Below are positions 45,610-57,289 of a stretch of DNA of 64,000 nucleotides, in pieces. The notes below the pieces were generated by a model. The model did no database searches, was not told the origin of the DNA, and saw only the letters and a list, made by a program, of their open reading frames with translations. The position numbers and the translations under genes are program-made. This DNA comes from Poa pratensis (taxonomy: Eukaryota; Streptophyta; Magnoliopsida; Poales; Poaceae): contig CAMZMU010000115.1 of the NCBI GenBank assembly GCA_947311845.1, forward strand, positions 31,395,401-31,459,400. Reading direction: 5' to 3'. Positions within the stretch are counted from its first letter, which is position 1. Every line of letters starts with the position of its first letter.

Positions 45610-48199
45610 GGAGGAAGCCTGGCTTAGGCGTACGCTGAAGGGCTTGGTGCTCAGCTTATCTTCCCTTGAAAGGACCATGGCTAGGCAGCGATCCCGCATC
45701 AGATGGCTCAAGGAAGGTGATGCAAGCTCCAAATTGTTTCACACAGTCGCCAACGGTACGCGTCAGAAGAATTTTATTCCTGCAGTCAGGGTTAATGGTC
45801 TGCTCTGCACCGGTCAAGAAAGCAAGGAAGAAGCCTTTTTCAATGCTTACGCAAATCTGCTAGGCTCTATTTACAATCGTGAGCACACCCTTGATCTAGC
45901 TACGATTGGGCTGCAACCTCAGACTCTAGATGGTCTAGACGACATGTTCTTTGAAGAAGAAGTTTGGACAGTGATTAAGGAGATGCCTGCTGACCGAGCT
46001 CCGGGTCCAGACGATTTCAATGGCGCTTTCTACCAAAAGGCCTGGCAGTGGATCAAACAAGATGTGATGGCTGCAATTTTTAAGTTGTATGTGGGAGATG
46101 GCAGGGGGTTTGAGAAACTCAATAGAGCCCTCATTACTTTAATTCCAAAAAAGCCGGATGCTTTGGAAGTTGGGGACTACAGGCCCATCAGCCTAATACA
46201 TAGCTTTGCTAAGCTTTTCTCAAAAATCATTGCCAACCGCCTGAGGCCTAAAATGGAGATGATTGTTAGCGCAAACCAGTCAGCTTTTATCAAAAAGAGA
46301 AGTCTGCACGACAATTTCATGCTAGTACGCCAGCTAGCTAGGAAGATCAACACTAGAAAAGAGAAGGGGGTGCTTCTGAAACTTGATATTTCGAGAGCCT
46401 TTGACTCTATCTCATGGGCCTATCTTTTTGAAGTACTACGACAGCTAGGCTTCAGTGAGCAATGTATATCCTGGTTGGCAATCCTCTTGTGCACCGCTAG
46501 CACAAAGGTGATGGCGAATGGTGTTCCGGGCAAAAGAATATGGCATGCCAGGGGGCTGCGCCAAGGAGACCCTCTCTCCCCTGTTATTTTCGTCTGTGGT
46601 ATGGAGGTTCTGATGGCTCTTGTGGCTTGGGCAGCACAGCAGAATTTGCTTGCAAACCTAGGAGGCTGTGGGCCAAAGCAACGGATTTCTATTTATGCCG
46701 ATGATGTAGTGCTTTTCATCAAACCGAGCACTGATGATTTGGTTGCCACCAGAGAACTGTTACACATGTTTGGGAGAGCCTAAGGTCTCAATATTAATTA
46801 TACAAAATCCTATGCGACCTTGATCAGAAGCACAGATCAGGATTCGCGGCTGGTGTCGGATTTACTACAGTGCCCAATTCATTGTTTTCCGATCAAGTAC
46901 TTAGGGCTACAGCTGGCCCTTAGACCCCTCACCAAAGCTGAATGGCAACCTGCCATTGACAGGTTTCTGGAGTTTATCCCAGCATGGCAACGTGGTATGA
47001 TTGCAAGAGATGGCAGACTTACCCTCATTAACTCTGTGATTGCTGCAAAGCCCATGCACCTTATGCTTATAGCTGAAGCTCCCCTTTGGGTGTTGGAGGA
47101 AATATACAAGTGGATGCGCAACTTCTTTTGGGCTGGCAGAAAAAAGGTGAATGGTGGTCTCTGTCTTGTGGCCTGGGACAAAGTTTGTAAACCTAAGAAG
47201 TTTGGGGGTTTAGGCGTGAAAAATTTGGCAATCCAGGGCATTGCGTTGAGAGTAAGATGGGAGTGGCTGAAGCGGACAGATCCCCTGAGACCTTGAGCTG
47301 GGCTTCCTGCTCCAAAGGATAAGATGGCTAAGGAGGTTTTCGATAGTCTTGTCGACATTGAAGTTGGAAATGGTCACAATGTCCTGTTTTGGACAGATCG
47401 GTGGCTCAGAGGTAGATCCATATCTAGCATTGCCCCTCTGGTTCTCCAAACTGTACCAACACGCACCCAAAATCGAAGAACAGTGGCACAAGCTCTTGAC
47501 GGTAACAGATGGATCGAAGACATTGGAGTTGAACTCCCGGTGGAGGCCGCGGTGCAATGTGTGCACCTATGGATCGATATCAACTTTGTTGACAGAGATG
47601 TTGGCGTTGAAGAAGTGCTGAGATGGTCTTGCTCTCCTACGGGAGTTTATTCTACAAAATCCACCTATGACATGCTGATGATGGAAGAGGAGGAATTCCC
47701 TCTGGCTCAGGCGATTTGGAAGAATGGCGCACCGCTGAAAGCAAAGATTTTCATGTGGCTAGCGGTGCAGCATAGGCTTTGGACCTCGGACAGGCGACAT
47801 CGGCATGGTCTCCAAGAACAAACCTCCAGCTGCTTTGTCTGTTTGCAAGAGGAAGACAAGGTGGAGCACCTCTTCACCCAATGTAGCTATGCAAGGCAGG
47901 TCTGGTGTGAAGGGTTTCAGCGCCTACAAATCAACATCCCAGGGCCTCCTGTTAACAACTCGCTAGAAGAATGGTGGTCCACTGCCAGGTTAAACTTCAC
48001 CACCAATACAAGTAAGAATTTTGATGCTCTTGTCATTCTGACTTGCTGGAGTTTATGGAAAAACCGAAATGCTTGGGTCTTCCACAATCCCAACAAACAA
48101 TTTGGAGTTTGGGCCATGATTGACAAGATCAGCGACGAGTTTGCCACTTGGACTGTAGCTAGGAGAGGGGTGGCTGGAGTTTTCAATGATGTAACATGA
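45610..48199 (+). pseudogene. LINE ORF2, reverse transcriptase and zf-RVT
   Basis: Continues ORF2 after the CACTA insertion. Reverse-transcriptase motifs: RAPGPDDFNGAF, LIPKKPDALEVGDYRPISLI, KLDISRAFDSI (first catalytic Asp), GLRQGDPLSPVIF and IYADDVVLF (YADD box). Then YLGLQLALRPL, KPKKFGGLGVKN, and the zf-RVT stretch KAKIFMWLAVQHRLWT, CFVCLQEEDKVEHLFTQC, LVILTCWSLWKNRN. Two nonsense codons break it: TAA at 46781-46783 and TGA at 47294-47296. All catalytic motifs remain, so decay is recent or slight. Confidence 0.92.
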
Positions 48200-48304
48200 G
48201 AGTTTAGACTAGCTTTTTTAGATTTGTTGGAGTGTTTCTCTCTGCCCTTTTCGTCTGTGACTAGGGTATGACTTTGTACTTATTTCTGCCTTCTATAAAA
48301 GTAT

Positions 48305-48323
48305 AGTACGCCCTTGGCGTACT
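48305..48323 (+). other. Hairpin at the LINE 3' end
   Basis: AGTACGCC-CTT-GGCGTACT is a perfect 8-bp stem with a 3-nt loop, 7 nt before the TSD. It may be the recognition structure for the reverse transcriptase in a LINE lacking a poly(A) tail (inference). Confidence 0.75.
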
Positions 48324-48461
48324 CTTCGAGAGAAGTTGCCTTAAAAGACTCCCTACCAAGCGTGAACAAGCGGATAGAGATAATCACAGGAACAACCATA
48401 ACAACTACATCAGTGAAAGTCATGTTCGCTTACGTACCATATATTTCTGTTAGCATAAGTA

Positions 48462-48610
48462 ACTTTCCGATGCCTCCCAATCCTATGCAAAGTAACTGCA
48501 GCTTGAAGTGCAAAATAAACATGATTAGTGTAGCGTTGAGAATTGCCTCAAAACTTGGTGTCGTTATATATATGGGAGCTTGCTACTTCACCCCAGCCAC
48601 ACAACACTGA
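48462..48610. repeat. Further copy of the promoter-like block
   Basis: CTTTCCGATGCCTCCCAATC followed by TTATATATATGGGAGC and CACACAACACTGAA resembles the blocks near 12961, 17028, 19837 and 22373. Low identity. Confidence 0.4.
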
Positions 48611-49937
48611 ATATGTATGTATGATGTTGTGCTTTAAATCCTTTTTATGATCTCCAACTACCATAGTGGATTTACGAAACACAGCAAATGGTGCACTATA
48701 ATTGTATTGTTAGAAGAACATTATTCCACCACTATAGTTGTCTGGTTAGATAGGCATTATATGTTAACCTTGTAAACAAGCATGACCGACATCTTCGTAC
48801 TTGTCCCCTGGATATACTTGGTACCTCGCCAAACATATAACACATATATAGCCAAATATGCAGCTGCAGCCACCATTTCTTAAACCTTGACTCCACTAAT
48901 AGTTCATCGCCGTTCATTCTAATGTACGTTAGAATCCTTTTCATTTATACACTCAAGATTATACAATGTGCTCGAGCCAACTAAGTGAGGAATTGTTCAG
49001 ATATATAGCTGCAATACATGAGGAACAACGATGATGTTCGGATGAGTTTTTGTTGGCTTCTAAAGATGCATCACCATCGTAATTTTGCATGAAGCACATA
49101 CAAGTTAGGCAGACATGTCAAGAGGAATCACTAACTTGAGTGATACATTAATGTCTCTAAATTCAAGATGTAAAACTGCAAATCGTTATTTGATCATGGA
49201 GGAGCATCTGCGTTATAATATTAAGATAGCGAGGACACAAAGTTTCCAAGAAATGAGCACCCAGATCAAGAACTGGAATACAATGGCGTAATGACACATC
49301 GTTAGGGCTTCTTTTGATGGCAAGAATACGAGTACATAGGAATGCGAAAAGGTGTGGTATAGACGATAGGAAATATAGAGCGAAGAAGAAAGAAATCAAC
49401 GCATGGGATACAAGATTTAAACGTGGAAACCCCCTCCAAGGAGAAGGAAAAAACATAGGCGCCAACCAACGAAATTTCACTATATTGGAAGAAGTTACAA
49501 ACACCGGGGATTCACAACAAATAACATATCTCGTGCGGCGGGTTATAAGAGGTATATATAGAAGTGGTGATCTACATGGCAATGGTGTGTACCGCAGGAG
49601 GCTCCGGTCTACGCACCACTCCAATAGAGGTTAGGCTTCAATGAATTTGGAACACACACTCAAGAAAGTGGGATTTCAAAGCCATGTATTAAGCATTCCT
49701 AAAGGATTTCACAACGCGGAAAATTATGCAATAGGCGTATTTGGATGGGGTACAAAAAATGAACACGATAGTTTTGTATGACTGAGTAGAGAGTAAAGAG
49801 ATATATAGAGTCAAAGTATAGTGGACTTCCCACAAAAATAAATTAAGCTTGGGTTTATATTAAGGACTAGTGAACTCTAGCATTCCGATGATTTACTGGT
49901 AAGATCACTCGGTCATCCCACTTCATATATTAGGCCT

Positions 49938-51386
49938 TTTTTGTATCTTCAACTCAGTGCGTCCTTCCTAGCGCAACAAAGAGGGGATGCTGCTCCCGAA
50001 ACCGACTTTGAAGTTTCTTGTGAGCCTGGCCGGCCCTCTTCGCTTTCATTCGCACTACAAGAAATATGCTATGCTATGACGCTCAATATTGGTCACTGAA
50101 TGGTCATATATTTTAATTTGTGACCTTTTTGTGACAAAAAACACTTGGTCACGTTATGAGTGTCACTAACGATTCAATATGACCTTTTTTCTGGATTGGT
50201 CATAGACCTCTATGACCAAAAGAAAATGTCACATATATTATGACCAATTTTTTGGTCACTGGCAATCTGGCCACGCCACGTCAAATCCAACGTGGCAAAA
50301 CTGACGTGGCAAATTTGTGACCAAATGAAATGGTCGTATATCAAAATCAGCACAGTCCACTTCGGTATTTTACATGGGCTGATCCCAAAAATTCGACCTT
50401 TTTGTCTCTGGCAGTCCGTTCCATTTATGGGCCACGGCCTTTTTATAGGCCATTTCTTTTGCAGCTCTTGGCCTTTTTCAGTTGATTTATTTTCATTTTT
50501 GGGAATTTTTAATACTGTAATTTCTGAAGCAAGTCCACCATAGGTTGGGCCATAGCCTTTTGAGAGCCCAATTATTCGGTGCAATATTCATTCGGCCATG
50601 GCCCATATACGATCCAGTATAGTTTGGGCCAAAGCCTTTTTTGTATTCAGTTTACAGCCCAACTAATTATATTTGGCACAAATTCAATTTAAACATAATG
50701 CTCAAATATTGGAATAAAAATATTGTTTTCCAGAAAGTATACACAGGAAAGCACATACATAACAGCTCGTGTTATCTTAGAGGTTACACCACAGAAATTA
50801 TCTCCAATTACATCATAGGCTCACGGCACGTACTAGCTACCGAAATGCTTGAGTAGTAGAGCAGCCAATCACAAATGTACCACCAACCAAAGCTTCTGAA
50901 ATCAAAAAATAGGCTTCCTTACTCCATCTGATGAGCGCATGGCTGAGCTGGAACAACCTGCGCCAACCTATGAGAACATCACAATGCATGAATCGATCAA
51001 ATCAAGGAAGGAAACTGCAAAAAGTTAATCAAGGTAGGAAACAGGAAAACAGGCTCCAATCAATAAAACTAATAACAATGTACATGAATAAAAGTAGAAC
51101 ATAATAAAAACATATATAATCTGAGCTACATGTGTAGAACAAGGAAAAGGAGGTATAGCTATCGTCAAATAGCAAATATCACATAAGTTCTTGCTAAGAT
51201 CATAAATTGTGCACTCAAAGATAAAGACATGTTCTGGTGTAAGAACACTAGTACAAAAGAACGTTGATTCCGTGCGTTGCTTCTTGAGGGAACTTTTTTA
51301 ATGGGAACATTTGTCCTCGTGCCACGCCAAGTACTTGGTTGATTTCGTGAGCGCTCTCCGCCAGGTGAGTGAACGGTCCACATTCT
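49938..51386 (-). pseudogene. Broken paralogue of the exon at 60127-60384
   Basis: The right part, about 51386-51280, reads CGPFTHLAESAHEINQVLG and MFPLKKFPQEATHG, aligning with FGPWIHLEDKVRERINNFL and CPLKKSREKFVEA of copy B. The left part, about 50052-49960, corresponds to the rest of that exon with a single-base loss. The truncated CACTA sequence lies between them. Confidence 0.55.
50053..51276. mobile_element. CACTA element, right end missing
   Basis: Begins CACTACAAGAAATATGCTAT with repeated TGGTCA/TGACC motifs in the first 300 bp. The matching right end (...TTTCTTGTAGTG) is absent. The break from host sequence is near 51276, where CACTAGTACAAAAG (51251) precedes the resumed exon. No coding sequence recognised. 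Confidence 0.6.
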
Positions 51387-52187
51387 TTCTGAGACTGGCG
51401 GTGGCAGAATAACAATGAGCCGGAAGAAAATGACTAGTTCGTTACAATGCCACGTATTAAAATAATCTGGCGCTTTAAAAGTTATTTTCATAGATTCTTG
51501 ACTTTTGTTTGTTTCGCCTACAATACGCATATGAATTTTTTCACACACACAAATATGTATTATGTTTGTAAAACATAATTCCTTATAAAGATTAGGCATT
51601 TTAGTGATTTGCTGTTTGATCAGAACACCATCCGAAATGCTCCATACTTATCTTAGGCTAAAAGTTGATTGCACCAGAGCTTTGCGTCCCTGCAGGGATA
51701 CTTCAGAACAGTAAAGGTAAAAAACAATCGAAATGCCCTCAATTGGGCTTCTTGACTCCCCACGAAAGTTATATATCTACTTGTTGGTGCAAGTGCTTTT
51801 CCTCCCCCAACAAGAGTTTCATATGTCGTTGTCCTCAACATCTTGATCGTACTCAAGGAGTCAAGGATATCACGGCGCGTGCTCGGGTCAACAATGTTTG
51901 CTTGGCCTAACACTTGCAAAAACAGCTGGCTGGCTTGGCTTGTGCTTGCCCAAGTGCGAGTCTGCTCCTCCGCGCAAACAAGCGCATTAGCGTCCCATGT
52001 ACGTGCATCGGTGGTGTGCGCACGGGACCGTAGAAACGATTGAGATCACAGTATGGTGGTTGCAGCGCGTGATCTCATGTCGCTTGCTTGGGAGAACACG
52101 GAAGGATGTGGAGGCATGGCGGCAGCAGGTACACGAGGAGAGACAGAGCACAATTCCCACTAGTAGAAACAGAGACATTGGTGCGCC

Positions 52188-52407
52188 CCTTTAGTACCGG
52201 TTGCAAACAAAACCGGTACTAAAGGGGGCATTAGCACCGGTTGTGCTTGGGCGCCAGCAAGTGCCCCGCGGCGAGACCTTTAGTACCGGTTGGTATTAAC
52301 AACCGGTACTAAAGGACACCTAAAAGGGTGCAGCCCCGCAGGCCGCGGTCAGTGGCCCCACGGCAGGCCCTTTAGTACCGGTTGGTAAATAAAACCGGTA
52401 CTAAAGG
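52188..52407. repeat. Three subterminal hairpins TTTAGTACCGGTT
   Basis: CCTTTAGTACCGGTTG and its complement CAACCGGTACTAAAGG face each other at 52188-52226, 52277-52315 and 52369-52407, at 89-92 bp spacing. These are the likely transposition-protein binding repeats of this CACTA family. The motif is widespread in grass CACTA elements (from memory). Confidence 0.9.
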
Positions 52408-52906
52408 TCCTGCCTATATCTTCCACCCCGGCCGAGCCAGCTCCATTTTGGAGCAACTCGACCCCAACCCCTTTTTTCCTCTCTCCCAAGCTCTAGGTCA
52501 CCCATTTTTTCTCCAACATTTGTCAAGATTGGTGGCACCCTATACAAGGGTTAGCAACTTCTTCATCTTCTCTTCCGGCTTTTCAAGTTTAGCTCATTTT
52601 CGTGCAAGTTTAGCAAGTTTGATTTTGGTTGTGCTTGCAAGGTGTTTGATGAAATGACTAAGTTAGGGATTTCATTTGTTTTATATGCATTTTGAGCTCG
52701 AATTGAAGTATAATTTATGGTTTTATATAGTGTCGTCCCGTCCCCTGATCCTCACCGCCGTCGATCGCCCGCGCCGCTCCGTCGCCGACACCACCTCGGT
52801 GAGCCTCTTTTTTATCTTTTATTTTAAAAATTGTTAGTTATATGATTTAAATGCATAATTATTTCTTGTATAATTTTCTTATGTTTTTTTATATATGTAT
52901 AGTGTC

Positions 52907-53393
52907 ATGGTTTTGATATCCGTCCCCTTCGGCCCTCGTCCGGTCTATGATTCGGATGTGGTATATCTTTTTAACTATTTATTTTGTTTCGTGTTTATAA
53001 CAATCATGCCGACCAACTTGACGTAGATATATTTTTATTTAGGAGGTAGTTGAACCGGAAATTCCGGCCGACCCTATTGTCGAGTATTTTAAAAAAGAAA
53101 ACGACGATTTGAGAGCAAAATTGAAGATAAGTGAAGATCTTCGTCTCCAATGCCTAGAAGAGAAGATGGAATTGGACTTGAAGATTGCCGACATCGTTGA
53201 TGCTCACGGGGTCGAGCTTGCCGACGTCGTCACTGCTCACGAGAGGAAGATGGATGCAATGCGCGCCAAGCTTAAAAAGATTAGAAAATATGCCATTAGT
53301 CAAGAGGCTTGGTATCATTATGCTGTTGGTTCAATAGTTACCTTGGTTGCGATTCTGATCGCATTTGTTGTTGGATTTAAATTCTTTAGATAG
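52907..53393 (+). CDS. Small coiled-coil/membrane protein of the CACTA element
   Basis: Two exons: 52907-52960 (18 codons, MVLISVPFGPRPVYDSDV, donor GTG/GTATAT) and 53043-53393 (acceptor TTTATTTAG), joined in phase 0 to give 134 residues. The middle (FKKENDDLRAKLKISEDLRL ... ELDLKIADIV) is strongly charged and heptad-like, suggesting a coiled coil. The C-terminus has one hydrophobic helix (AVGSIVTLVAILIAFVVGF) followed by KFFR, like a tail anchor. An upstream GC-rich leader, 52735-52800, ends in a good donor (CTCG/GTGAGCC) and could be a 5' UTR exon. It lies 169 bp before the transposase. Its role is unknown to me. The frame is intact. Confidence 0.6.
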
Positions 53394-53561
53394 TTGTATG
53401 TTAGTTTCGATTGATGTATGTTTCGTGAGAACTATGTATTACATTTGGGCACTACTCTACTTTGATTTTAATGTGATGAACTTGTATAAATTAATTTGGT
53501 CACGTATCTCTATTCATTATTTAGCTGGTGTAATGGTTTTTGATATATTTATGTAATGTAG

Positions 53562-56500
53562 ATGAGCCGAGAATGGATGTACGGTGATCGACGCTGTCCC
53601 GAGTTCATTGATGGCATGCATCGTTTTCTCGATGTGGTTAAGTTAAACAAGCTGAAGAATGGTTTTATGATTTGTCCATGTGATGAATGTCGGAATAACA
53701 GGAATTACCCGAGCGTAAGAACCATACACTCCCACTTGTTGCGACAAGGCTTCATGCCCAATTATTTTTGTTGGACCAAGCACGGAGAAAGAGGGGTTAT
53801 AATGGAAAACCCTGAAGAAGAGGATGATGACAACTATCCCGTGTTCTCTGATGAACACGGTGATACTACAATGGGGGAAGAGCATGAGGTCATTGTTGAT
53901 CAGTCCGACGATGATGATCTTCGTCAGGTCATTCGTGATGAACAGATGAACTGCGTAACTGAAAACGAGTGGTCGAAGCTGGAGCGCATGTTAGAGGATC
54001 ACAAAAAACCGTTGTACCCAAATTGTGAAGATGACCAGAAAAAGCTAGGTACCACCCTGGAATTGCTGCAGTGGAAGGCAAAGAATGGAATATCTGACAA
54101 GGCATTTCAAGAGTTGCTACAAATATTTAAGAAGAATCTTCCGAGGAATAATGAAATGCCCCACAGCACGTACGAAGCAAAGAAGATTGTCTGCCCTCTA
54201 GGATTAGAGGTGCAGAAGATACATGCATGCATCAATGACTGCATCCTCTACCGCGGTGAGAAGTACGAGAATTTGAATGCATGCCCGATATGCGGTGCAT
54301 TGCGGTATAAGATCGCGCGAGATGACCCAGGTGATATTGAGGGCGAGCCGAGCCCCAGGAAGAGGGTTCCCGCGAAGGTGATGTGGTATGCTCCTATAAT
54401 ACCACGGTTGAAACGTTTGTTCCGAAACAAAGAGCATGCCAAGTTGTTGCGATGGCACAAAGAAGACCGTAAGGAAGACGAGATGCTCAGACACCCCGCT
54501 GATGGGTCTCAGTGGAGAAAAATCGACAGTGCGTTTGGGGATTTTGCAGCTGACGCAAGGAACTTAAGGTTTGGTCTAAGTACAGATGGCTTGAATCCGT
54601 TTGGGGAGCAGAGCAGCAGTCATAGCACCTGGCCCGTGACTCTATGTATCTATAACCTTCCCCCTTGGTTGTGCATGAAGCAAAAGTATATTATGATGCC
54701 AGTGCTTATCCAAGGACCGAAACAACCCGGCAACGACATTGATGTGTATCTGAGGCCATTAGTTGACGAACTTTTACAGTTGTGGTCTGACGAAGGTGTA
54801 CGTGTGTGGGATGAGTACAAACAAGAGGAATTTCCCCTACGAGCGTTGCTGTTTGTAACCATCAATGATTGGCCTGCTCTTAGTAACATTTCAGGACAGT
54901 CGAACAAGGGATACAATGCATGCACGCACTGTTTAGATAAGACTGACAGTGCATATATAGGTAACAAGATTGTGTACATGGGGCATCGTCAGTTTCTTCC
55001 AACCGGCATCACGTAAGAAACGGAGGCAAGCACTTCAAAGGTTTGGCAGATATCCGGACGAAGCCTACACGCCGTGATGGTGATGTTGTATATGGCATGG
55101 TCAAGGATTTGGAAGTAATATTTGGAAAGGGTCCTGGCAGTCTAAATGTTCCGAAAGACGCAAACAAGCGCGTACCCTTGTGGAAAAAGAAATCTATATT
55201 TTGGGATTTACCCTATTGGGAAATCCTAGAGGTTCGCTCTGCAATCGACGTGATGCACGTGACGAAAAATCTTTGCGTGAACCTGCTAAACTTCTTAGGC
55301 GTGTATGGGAAGACGAAAGATACAGCGGATGCACGGCAGGACCAGCAAAGTACGCACCACGGAAGAGACAACCTGAATTCAGAGAAGTATCAAGGTACTT
55401 CCAGCTACGCTCTTACCAAAGAAGAGAAGGAGATCTTTTTTCAAGTCCTGAGCAGTATCAAGGTCCCGTCTGGCTACTCGTCGAATATAAAGGGAATAAT
55501 AAACATGGCAGAGAAAAAGTTCCAAAACCTGAAGTCTCATGACTGCCACGTGATTATGACACAATTACTTCCTGTTGCATTGAGGGGGCTTCTACCGGAA
55601 AACGTTCGAGTACCCATTGTCAAGCTATGTGCATTCCTGAATGCAATTTCTCAGAAGGTAATTGATCCAGCAACTCTACCAAGTTTACAGACGGGTGTGG
55701 TCCAATGTCTTGTCAGCTTTGAGTTGGTGTTTCCACCGGCCTTCTTCAATATTATGACGCACCTCATAGTTCACCTAGTCGAAGAGATTTCCATTCTCGG
55801 TCCTGTATTTCTACACAACATGTTCCCCTTTGAGAGGTTCATGGGAGTCTTAAAGAAATACGTTCATAACCGTGCTAGGCCAGAAGGAAGCATGTCCAAG
55901 GGCTATGGAACAGAGGAGGTCATTGAGTTCTGTGTTGACTTTCTTCCAGATCTTAAGCCCATCGGTGTTCCTCAATCACGCCATGAGGGGAGACTGCGTG
56001 GAAAAGGCACGCTAGGAAAGAAAGCAACAAGAAGTATGGACGGGCATTCTTTCACTCAAGCACACTACACAGTTCTACAAAATTCCAGATTGGTGGCTCC
56101 GTATATCGTGGAACACATGGATATTTTACGCTCAGAATACCCGGAGAAGACTGACTTCTGGATTAAAGAAAAACACGTGGATACTTTCGGCAGTTGGTTG
56201 CGTACACATCTCATTAATGACAACACTGTTGGACAAGAGCTATACTTGTTGGCCAAGACACCATCTTCGACTATATTGACTTTCCAAGGGTACGAGATAA
56301 ATGGGAATACATTTTACACGGAAACCCAAGACAAAAAGAGCACTAACCAAAACAGTGGTGTCCGCTTTGATGCAACAAACGATGATGGAACAAAGGACAC
56401 ATATTATGGTTGCATACAGCAGATATGGGAACTTGACTATGGACCTTATTTTAAGATCCCTTTGTTTCAGTGCAAATGGGTTAACCTGTCATGCGGGGTA

Positions 56501-56869
56501 GAGATAGACAAGCGGTACGGAATGACTACAGTGGATCTCAAAAATCTTGCGTACAAAACCGAGCCATTCGTCCTAGCCAATGATGTGGCTCAGGTTTTCT
56601 ATGTGAAGGACATGTCTTCCAGACCGAAAAAAAGAAAAGATAAGCAAGCCGGTACATCATACAATGAGCCAAAGCGCCACATAGTTCTTTCAGGAAAAAG
56701 AAACATCGTGGGAGTGGAGGACAAGACAGACATGTCAGAAGATTACAATAAGTTTGCTGAAATTCCGCCCTTCAAAGTGAAAACTGACCCAAGCACCGTG
56801 TTAAATGATGAAGATTGTCCATGGCTACGACGCAATCAGAAGAAAGGGACACACAAGAAGAAAAAGTGA
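53562..56869 (+). pseudogene. CACTA transposase (Transposase_21 type) with one frameshift
   Basis: Segment one (53562-55016, 484 codons) starts MSREWMYGDRRCPEFIDGMH, the transposase-associated domain (MICPCDECRNNRNY), then an acidic linker and the Transposase_21 core (CPLGLEVQKIHACINDCILY, ACPICGALRY, FGLSTDGLNPFGEQSSSHS, ALLFVTINDWPAL). A frame change at about 55005-55012 creates the TAA at 55014-55016; the sequence continues in the next frame (HHVRNGGKHFKGLADIRTKP) to 56869. Segment two holds IDVMHVTKNLCVNLLNFLGV, a DUF4218-like part (LIVHLVEEISILGPVFLHNM, FPFERFMGVLKKYVHNRARP) and a DUF4216-like part (IWELDYGPYFKIPLFQCKW). The lesion equals one lost base. Otherwise the gene is open over 1.1 thousand codons, so decay is recent. 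Confidence 0.92.
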
Positions 56870-56949
56870 ACACTAGATAGGGATGTTGTTGCTGATGTGT
56901 AATAATGTATTAAACCTTTTATGTAACTATGTCCTGAAAACTCAGAAGA

Positions 56950-57240
56950 GATCTAAACACTAGATAGGCAAGACATATCTGATGATTTGCAACAAGTGTT
57001 GGGGATGTTGCTAGTCATCAGAGCGTCTTGCCGCTGCTTGGATCCGACCAAACGGTTGCAGGACGTAGCTAGGGAACCCGAATGTTTTGTGTTTGAGCAC
57101 AAGGTAGAATATATGAGTGAGTAACCTGGGAAACAAAACACACGGTTTCTCCTAGCTACAGCCCGACACTGATTCACGGTCGAATGTCGTTGCATTCAGT
57201 GTCGGGCATAGCTAGGAAACCCGAATGTTTTGTGTTTGAG
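56950..57240. repeat. Subterminal repeats of the CACTA element
   Basis: GGGAACCCGAATGTTTTGTG (about 57074) and GGAAACCCGAATGTTTTGTG (about 57213) are direct repeats. CCGACACTGA (57162) and TCAGTGTCGG (57197) are inverted around them. Confidence 0.65.
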
Positions 57241-57289
57241 CGCCACTTCGATCCAAGCAGAGGTAAGACGTCTCTGATGATCTACAACC

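Larger units (their letters stand above)
34178..48330 (+). mobile_element. L1-type LINE, near full length, split by later insertions
   Basis: Both ends are fixed by a 13-bp TSD, AGAAGTTGCCTTA (34165-34177 and 48331-48343). Removing the inserted sequences leaves about 6.3-6.4 kb with ORF1 (zinc knuckle) and ORF2 (endonuclease, reverse transcriptase, zf-RVT), the normal plant L1 layout. The 5' end lies 5 nt before the ORF1 ATG. The 3' end has no poly(A) tail and finishes with a perfect hairpin and TCTTCGAG. Several W-to-stop changes and frameshifts mean it is inactive. Confidence 0.92.
48890..51740. repeat. Segmental duplication, copy A
   Basis: Matches 58917-61700. Landmarks: AATAGTTCATC (48898, 58923), TTGTTCAGATATATAG, GATGTTCGG.{3}AGTTTTTGTTGGCTTC, ATTAAGATAG.GA, ATTCTTGACTTT (51491 and 61472) and CTTCAGAACAGTAAA (51701 and 61681). 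It is interrupted by a truncated CACTA element (50053 to about 51276), which splits the exon seen intact in copy B. Confidence 0.85.
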
